Shown here one piece after another: positions 7,220 to 11,200 of a stretch of 11,200 bases of DNA. This DNA comes from an uncultured Collinsella sp. (GTDB taxonomy: Bacteria; Actinomycetota; Coriobacteriia; Coriobacteriales; Coriobacteriaceae), in the NCBI GenBank assembly GCA_900547025.1, contig UREZ01000059.1:1-11200 (forward strand), given 5' to 3'. Positions within the stretch are counted from its first letter, which is position 1. Each line of letters starts with the position of its first letter. The notes under the pieces are model-generated. The model was not told the DNA's origin and searched no databases. It saw only the letters and a list, made by a program, of their open reading frames with translations. Position numbers and translations under genes: made by a program.

Positions 7220-9085
7220 CTACTTCGTGTGCGGGATACCCAGCACGTCGAGCGCGTTGGCCATAATGGACTGGAACGGCACCGCAGCGGCATCTGAGCC
7301 GCTCGGCGTTCCGTCGAGCGTGATATAGCACAGCACCTTGGGCGATTGTGCCGGCGCAAAGCCCATAAAGGACGACATGTAGTTCTCCTTGAGGTAGCCG
7401 CCGTTCTCGTCGGCTCGTTCGGCCGTACCGGTCTTACCCGCCACGTCATAGCCGTCAACCGCGCCGCCAACGCCCGTTCCCTCGGACACGACCGTCTGCA
7501 TGCACGATGTCACCTGGGATGCGGCGTCCTCAGAAATCGCGCGTTCGCCTTCGCCCCAGTCCTTCTCGTCGCCTTTGCTGGACTTATAGAAGTGCGGGGT
7601 CATCATCACGCCGCCGTTGGCGATGCCGCCCACGGCACGTGCGATCTCAATCGGCGAGACGGACAGCGCCTGTCCAAAGCTCATCGATCCCAGCGTGGCG
7701 CCGTCATACTGGTCACGCTCCTTGACGATGCCCAGGCTCTCGCCCGGAAAATCGACACCGGAGCTGTGACCGATGCCCCACTTGTCCACATAGGCGGCAA
7801 AGTCGTCGGCACCGATCTTGCGCCCCACCAGGACAAAGCCCACATTGGACGAACGGCGCATCATCTCGCGCACATCCATGGTCATGCCATAGTCGCGCTT
7901 ATCGGCATCGGTAACGGTATCGTCGCCCACCTTGATGCTCGCCGGCACCTCAAACGACGTACTCGATCGTACGACGCCCAAGTCGAAGCCGGCGCCCGCC
8001 ACGAGCGTCTTAAAGACCGAGCCGGGCTCGTAGGCGTCGGTGACCAGGCGCAGGTTCATATCCTCGGTCTTGGCGTTCTCCAGATCGGTCTGGTCGTAGG
8101 TCGGGTACGAGCAGGCTGCGAGAATTTCACCGGTCGTGGGGTCGGTGACCAAAGCCGAGCCGTTCTTGGCCTTTGTCTTCTCGACAGCCTCTGCCAGAGC
8201 ATCCTCAGCCGCACGCTGGATATTGACGTCGAGCGTCGTCACGATATCAACGCCGTCGACCGCGGCCACCTTTTTATAGGCACCGCCCGCGATATAGCTG
8301 CCGTCCCTCGCGCGCTCGCGTACGAGAGAACCGTTCGTGCCGGTCAGAAGCTTGTTGTATTGCTTTTCGAGACCCGTCAAGCCGTCGTTGTCCACATTCA
8401 CTACACCCAGCACCTGCGATGCCAGATTGCCGTATGGATATACGCGCTTCATGGCCTGCTCAAAAAGCACGCCGGGCAGGTTCTTCTTCTCCAGCACCGC
8501 AGCATCGTCTTCGTCCACTTGGCGCTTGATATACACCCAGGTGCCATCGGACTCGACGAGCTTGCGGCAGGTCTTTTTATCGATTCCAGTTGCCTTGACC
8601 AGTGCCGATACCGTCTTGTCAACGTCCTCGATAAGCTGAGGATTCACGGCGATGTTGCGGCATTCGACCGACGACGTCAGCACGTTGCCGTTACGGTCGT
8701 AGATGGTACCGCGCTTGGCATACAGCGTCTGCGCAAGCAAGCGACGTGCATCGGCGCGGTCGCGTAGCTTATCGGCTTCCACGATTTGATAGTCGGCAAG
8801 GCGAAGGACGCCCAAACCCAAGCCAAGCCCGATGAAACGCATGACGGCTTTGCGACGGGGCAGCGGCGTGCCCGTGAGCCATTCGGTCGACGAGCTCTTG
8901 CGCGGTCTGGTGTTATGCGTTTGAGGACCACTCGAGCCACGGAGACGCGACGCGGGGTCGTTGCCATAGGACGGCCTCGCGTTGCAAGATGGCCGACCCG
9001 TTCCTTGATAACCAGAACGTCCCCGCGATGAGGGACGTCCAGAACCGCGACCCCCGTCGGAGCCGCGGCGATAGTCATTTGTCAT
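7220..9085 (-). CDS. ftsI: FtsI/PBP3-type class B penicillin-binding protein (septal transpeptidase)
   Basis: Bitopic membrane enzyme that crosslinks septal peptidoglycan together with FtsW. It is 621 residues. A basic Gly/Arg/Ser-rich cytoplasmic tail (about 1-79) precedes a short Gly-Leu-rich membrane segment near 80-94. The pedestal domain begins with AKRGTIYDRNG (123-133). The transpeptidase domain has all three active-site motifs: SVFK with the nucleophile Ser356 and Lys359, SSN at 412-414, and KTGT at 551-554. The protein ends soon after the catalytic domain, so there are no PASTA repeats. The ATG at 9085 is the only reasonable start, because an in-frame TAG lies three codons upstream. 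Its Shine-Dalgarno is poor, and ftsL ends 17 bases before it. Position after ftsL in the dcw cluster argues for FtsI rather than an elongation PBP2. Confidence 0.95.
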   Translation of the reverse strand: MTNDYRRGSDGGRGSGRPSSRGRSGYQGTGRPSCNARPSYGNDPASRLRGSSGPQTHNTRPRKSSSTEWLTGTPLPRRKAVMRFIGLGLGLGVLRLADYQIVEADKLRDRADARRLLAQTLYAKRGTIYDRNGNVLTSSVECRNIAVNPQLIEDVDKTVSALVKATGIDKKTCRKLVESDGTWVYIKRQVDEDDAAVLEKKNLPGVLFEQAMKRVYPYGNLASQVLGVVNVDNDGLTGLEKQYNKLLTGTNGSLVRERARDGSYIAGGAYKKVAAVDGVDIVTTLDVNIQRAAEDALAEAVEKTKAKNGSALVTDPTTGEILAACSYPTYDQTDLENAKTEDMNLRLVTDAYEPGSVFKTLVAGAGFDLGVVRSSTSFEVPASIKVGDDTVTDADKRDYGMTMDVREMMRRSSNVGFVLVGRKIGADDFAAYVDKWGIGHSSGVDFPGESLGIVKERDQYDGATLGSMSFGQALSVSPIEIARAVGGIANGGVMMTPHFYKSSKGDEKDWGEGERAISEDAASQVTSCMQTVVSEGTGVGGAVDGYDVAGKTGTAERADENGGYLKENYMSSFMGFAPAQSPKVLCYITLDGTPSGSDAAAVPFQSIMANALDVLGIPHTK

Positions 9086-9102
9086 ACTCAGCTACCGTCT
9101 TG

Positions 9103-9573
9103 TTACTGAGCGGTCGCGGTCGAGCTAGCGCCCGCGGCTGCATCCTGCGAAAAATCAAGTGTAACGCTCTCGCTGGGCTCCACCATGCCATAAGCGCCCG
9201 CAAGGTCGCGAATGCGCGTATCGGCACCATAGACCGAATGCATGACCTCCAGGTCGGAGCTCTCGTCGGTCGCCTTCTCGAGCGTGTTGGTAAGCGCGGC
9301 GTTGCTGTTGAGCACCTGAGCCGTAACGCCGGCGAGCGCCACACGGGCGACACCGATCGTCATGAAGATGGCCGCAATGATGCAAAACGTTTTAAGAACG
9401 CTCATGAAAACCGGGCTTACCGCCTGGTTTGCCTGACGGCCCGCGCCCGTGTAGACATCAAAGCGCGGCGTGCGCTGCTCGCGGGGAGCAACGGGAGCCT
9501 GCGGTGCCTCACGATAGGCGGGCATGGCGTTCATATCATAGGCGAGTGCTGCGTTTGAGTTGTTGTAGCCCAT
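9103..9573 (-). CDS. ftsL: FtsL-like cell division protein (small bitopic coiled-coil protein)
   Basis: Probable FtsL, which in other bacteria joins FtsB/DivIC and FtsQ to activate FtsW-FtsI at the septum. It is 156 residues: an Ala/Pro/Tyr-rich cytoplasmic tail of about 53 residues, one hydrophobic segment at about 54-82, then a short extracytoplasmic region likely to form a helix or coiled coil (about 84-118). A segment RIRDLAGAYGMVEPSE (120-135) then resembles the RIxExAxxxGMxxP pattern common at the end of FtsL/FtsB-type proteins. The last 15 residues are a low-complexity Ala/Ser/Thr tail. Sequence identity in this family is always low, so the call rests on size, topology, this motif and the location between rsmH and ftsI. 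The start has an excellent GGGAGG site. Confidence 0.82.
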   Translation of the reverse strand: MGYNNSNAALAYDMNAMPAYREAPQAPVAPREQRTPRFDVYTGAGRQANQAVSPVFMSVLKTFCIIAAIFMTIGVARVALAGVTAQVLNSNAALTNTLEKATDESSDLEVMHSVYGADTRIRDLAGAYGMVEPSESVTLDFSQDAAAGASSTATAQ

Positions 9574-9582
9574 GATATGCCG

Positions 9583-9588
9583 CCTCCC
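9583..9588 (-). promoter_or_regulatory. Ribosome binding site of ftsL
   Basis: The minus strand reads GGGAGG, nine bases before the ftsL ATG at 9573. An exact complement, CCTCCC, lies upstream on the same strand at 9637-9642, so the site could pair within the leader. Confidence 0.7.
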
Positions 9589-9663
9589 ATCCCGAGTACG
9601 TTGGTAGTGTGTTTAAGCTTCGTTTGTGGTACGAGCGGGAGGTCCAATATCGCGCGGTCGCGT

Positions 9664-10629
9664 CTACAGACGCTGCGCCACGCGGATCTTGGCTGATCTC
9701 GCCCGAGGGTTGCGCGCAACCTCATCGGGTTGGGCAACCAGGGGTTTGCGGGTGATGACCTTGAGTATCGGCACGTTGCCGCACACGCACACCGGAATCT
9801 CCGGCGGACACGTGCACCCCTGGCTCATCTCCTTAAAGTGGTTCTTTACGATACGGTCCTCGAGCGAGTGATACGAGATGACGCAGATGCGTCCGCCCGG
9901 GTTGAGCCACCTTGTGGCGGCGTCAAGCCCTCGCTCGAGCACATCGAGTTCGTGATTGACCTCGATGCGAATGGCCTGGAAACTCTTCTTGGCTGGGTGT
10001 CCGCCATGCCGACGAGCGGCAGCGGGGATACCAGCCTTGATGATCTCGACAAACTGGCCGGTGGTTTCAATCGGCTCATGCTCGCGGCGACGCACGATCT
10101 CACGCGCGATCTGCGAGGCGAACTTCTCTTCGCCGTAGACGCGTAGAATCCGGGCGAGGTCGTGTTCGTTATAGGTGTTGATGACCTCAGCTGCGTTTAA
10201 GGTGTTGTTACCCGGATCCATCCGCATGTCCAATGGGGCGTCCTCGTTGTACGAAAAGCCCCTGCCAGGGATATCGAGTTGCGGCGACGAAACGCCCAAG
10301 TCGAACAGGAAGCCATCGACCCCGGGCACCTCGGCCGAGCAAAGCAGCTCGTCCAAGTCGCCGAAGTTGCCCTTCAGCAGCTGGTGCGGTACGCCGGGAA
10401 CCTCGCGGTCCAGGCGGGCGCCAGCGGCCTCGAGGGCCATGTCGTCCTGATCGACGCCGAGCAAAAGGCCGGTCTCCCCCACCTGCGCGGCCATCTTTAC
10501 CGAATGGCCGGCACCGCCAAGGGTGCAGTCGCAGACGACGGAGCCGCTCTTTAGCTGCAGCGACTCAAGCACTTCGCCGAGCATGACAGGTTCATGCCGA
10601 TATTCTTGTGTCAAGATCCCACGCTCCAT
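9664..10629 (-). CDS. rsmH: RsmH (MraW), 16S rRNA cytosine-1402 N4-methyltransferase
   Basis: S-adenosylmethionine-dependent enzyme that methylates N4 of C1402 in the ribosomal decoding centre; its gene classically follows mraZ. It is 321 residues, a normal length. Motifs in order: YRHEPVML (10-17), the AdoMet-binding DCTLGGAGHS (34-43), the acidic DQD (60-62), FDLGVSSPQLD (109-119), RGFSY (123-127), DAPLDMRMD (130-138), HPAKKSFQAIRIEVN (211-225), SYHSLEDR (252-259) and the C-terminal NPRARSAKIR (307-316). Two Cys pairs (272/274 and 281/283) flank a Pro-rich turn; a similar Cys-rich hairpin occurs in many RsmH proteins of Gram-positive bacteria. The ATG at 10629 is 20 bases after mraZ. Its Shine-Dalgarno is distant (AAGG about 12 bases upstream). 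Confidence 0.98.
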   Translation of the reverse strand: MERGILTQEYRHEPVMLGEVLESLQLKSGSVVCDCTLGGAGHSVKMAAQVGETGLLLGVDQDDMALEAAGARLDREVPGVPHQLLKGNFGDLDELLCSAEVPGVDGFLFDLGVSSPQLDIPGRGFSYNEDAPLDMRMDPGNNTLNAAEVINTYNEHDLARILRVYGEEKFASQIAREIVRRREHEPIETTGQFVEIIKAGIPAAARRHGGHPAKKSFQAIRIEVNHELDVLERGLDAATRWLNPGGRICVISYHSLEDRIVKNHFKEMSQGCTCPPEIPVCVCGNVPILKVITRKPLVAQPDEVARNPRARSAKIRVAQRL

Positions 10630-10649
10630 CCGTTACTCGTGCCTTGCCC

Positions 10650-11084
10650 TTACGAGAAGAAGAGGTCCAGCAGGGCCTCGTCGTCATCGTCCTCATCGGC
10701 CGTAGCGCGGTCCCAAACCTCAAGGTGGTCGTAGTTGCCCACAACCGTGACCTCGCGGTCGAGGTTCGCCTGCTTGCGGAGAGACTCAGAAAGACCGATA
10801 CGACCCGCGCTGTCCACATCCATCGACGTGGTGCGCTTGTTGATCGCCCTCATGAGCTTCTGGTCGTTGATGTCACGCGGGTTAAAACCCTCGTGGCCCT
10901 CACGACCCGCGAAGAGTCCTTCGACCCACTTATCGAAGGCCTCGGCAGAGAACACGTACAGAGCATCGACATCCAGGGCTTTGAACACGCGAACGTGCTC
11001 TCCAAGCTCCTCGCGAAGGGGTGCAGGCAGAGATAGACGACCTTTTGCATCGAGATTGCGCTCGTATGCACCCGTCATTCCCAT
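10650..11084 (-). CDS. mraZ: MraZ, AbrB-like transcriptional regulator of the dcw cluster
   Basis: DNA-binding protein that in E. coli represses its own dcw promoter and, in the family, forms ring-like oligomers. It is 144 residues and contains the two MraZ half-domains: GAYERNLDAKGRLSLP (5-20) with the DAKGR signature at 12-16, and DSAGRI (91-96) followed by LREQ-like LRKQANL (102-108) and VTVVG (112-116). The C-terminal end is strongly acidic (a run of Asp/Glu at about 130-136). The ATG at 11084 has a GGGGAGGG site at ideal spacing; a second ATG two codons later (11078) is a minor alternative. It is the first gene of the operon, directly behind a good promoter that carries likely MraZ boxes, so negative autoregulation is expected. 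Confidence 0.97.
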   Translation of the reverse strand: MGMTGAYERNLDAKGRLSLPAPLREELGEHVRVFKALDVDALYVFSAEAFDKWVEGLFAGREGHEGFNPRDINDQKLMRAINKRTTSMDVDSAGRIGLSESLRKQANLDREVTVVGNYDHLEVWDRATADEDDDDEALLDLFFS

Positions 11085-11089
11085 GTGCG

Positions 11090-11097
11090 CCCTCCCC
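11090..11097 (-). promoter_or_regulatory. Ribosome binding site of mraZ
   Basis: The minus strand reads GGGGAGGG, with the GGAGG core six to seven bases before the mraZ ATG. It is the strongest Shine-Dalgarno in the window and fixes the mraZ start at 11084. Confidence 0.8.
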
Positions 11098-11120
11098 TCG
11101 GTTACTCAGATGGCACGTAC

Positions 11121-11137
11121 GCGGGGAACCACCCCGC
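11121..11137 (-). repeat. Inverted repeat in the mraZ leader (GGGG-TGGTT-CCCC core)
   Basis: The minus strand reads GCGGGGTGGTTCCCCGC: two perfect 6-base arms around TGGTT. If transcription starts near 11146, it lies about 10-26 bases into the mRNA leader and could form a small GC-rich hairpin. There is no U run after it, so it is not a normal terminator. Its core is shared with the dyad at 11158-11174. Confidence 0.6.
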
Positions 11138-11152
11138 CTGTCGACGTCATCA

Positions 11153-11181
11153 ATAATATGGGGAACCGCCCCATTTTTCAA
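11153..11181 (-). promoter_or_regulatory. Sigma70-type promoter of the dcw operon
   Basis: On the minus strand the -35 element TTGAAA (11176-11181) and the -10 element TATTAT (11153-11158) are separated by exactly 17 bases. Each matches the housekeeping consensus closely (four or more of six and five of six). The predicted start is near 11146, giving a leader of about 60 bases before mraZ. It is the only convincing promoter in the window and would drive mraZ and probably all the genes downstream. Confidence 0.75.
11158..11174 (-). repeat. Inverted repeat filling the promoter spacer (GGGG-CGGTT-CCCC core)
   Basis: The minus strand reads ATGGGGCGGTTCCCCAT: perfect 6-base arms around CGGTT. It occupies nearly the whole spacer between the -35 and -10 elements and touches the first base of the -10, so a protein bound here would block RNA polymerase. 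Its left arm contains the third presumed MraZ box. Confidence 0.6.
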
Positions 11182-11193
11182 CACCTTTCCCCA
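11169..11193 (-). promoter_or_regulatory. Presumed MraZ operator (three boxes, 10-base period)
   Basis: On the minus strand TGGGG (11189-11193), TGTTG (11179-11183) and TGGGG (11169-11173) stand exactly 10 bases apart, with 5-base spacers. MraZ of E. coli is known to bind direct TGGGN repeats separated by 5 bases upstream of mraZ. Two of the three boxes match fully; the middle one is degenerate. The boxes overlap the -35 element and the spacer, a placement suited to repression. More boxes may lie beyond the right edge. Confidence 0.65.
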
Positions 11194-11200
11194 CCCCTTC

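Noticed and set aside
7346..8767. 473-codon open frame on the plus strand, opposite ftsI
   Set aside because: It mirrors the ftsI reading frame, whose three catalytic motifs are intact on the other strand.
9780..9820. Cys-rich segment of RsmH as a novel metal site
   Set aside because: CxC pairs around a Pro-rich turn are familiar in many Gram-positive RsmH proteins, so this is not new.
10500..10620. TTGACA-like sequence near the start of rsmH (about 10612-10617) as a -35 element
   Set aside because: It lies within the first codons of rsmH, and I see no -10 element at a suitable distance; the codons are accounted for by the protein.
1..11200. Insertion sequence, CRISPR array, tRNA, toxin-antitoxin or defence system
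   Set aside because: Nearly the whole window is filled by ten co-directional housekeeping genes with intact motifs, and the gaps are too short and lack the relevant repeats.

Overview
The window is the front part of a dcw (division and cell wall) cluster. It holds ten genes, all on the minus strand, so transcription runs from right to left. Composition is GC-rich (about 60% by eye). The tight packing, the gene order, and the long basic unstructured tails on FtsI and FtsW suggest a GC-rich actinobacterium. My best guess is a gut-associated Coriobacteriia such as Collinsella, but that is inference from style, not from a marker gene.

Layout from the transcriptional start (right end): promoter and presumed MraZ operator (11121-11193); mraZ (MraZ-family regulator); rsmH (16S rRNA methyltransferase); a divergent ftsL (small bitopic division protein); ftsI (class B penicillin-binding protein, septal transpeptidase); a 127-base gap; murF; mraY; murD; ftsW; murG; and the first 165 codons of murC, cut by the left edge. 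From murF to murG the genes lie 3 to 9 bases apart or overlap by 11, as expected for one translationally coupled operon. Gaps of 90 to 127 bases occur only before ftsL, murF and murC.

Together the genes take UDP-MurNAc through peptide addition (MurC, MurD, MurF), transfer to undecaprenyl phosphate (MraY) and GlcNAc addition (MurG) to give lipid II. FtsW and FtsI, assisted by FtsL, polymerise and crosslink lipid II at the septum. The missing step is MurE: no murE lies between ftsI and murF, where many dcw clusters carry it. murB, ftsQ and ftsZ would be expected beyond the left edge.

No mobile element, CRISPR array, RNA gene or novel multi-gene system is visible; this is a core housekeeping locus. 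The points most worth a second look are: (1) the mraZ promoter, with three boxes at exact 10-base spacing and two copies of a GGGG-YGGTT-CCCC dyad whose outer base pairs differ in a compensating way; (2) a DPxxRLR peptide shared by the unstructured tails of FtsI and FtsW; (3) an unusually short Gly-Leu membrane segment in FtsI encoded by a hexanucleotide-like repeat; and (4) the absent murE.
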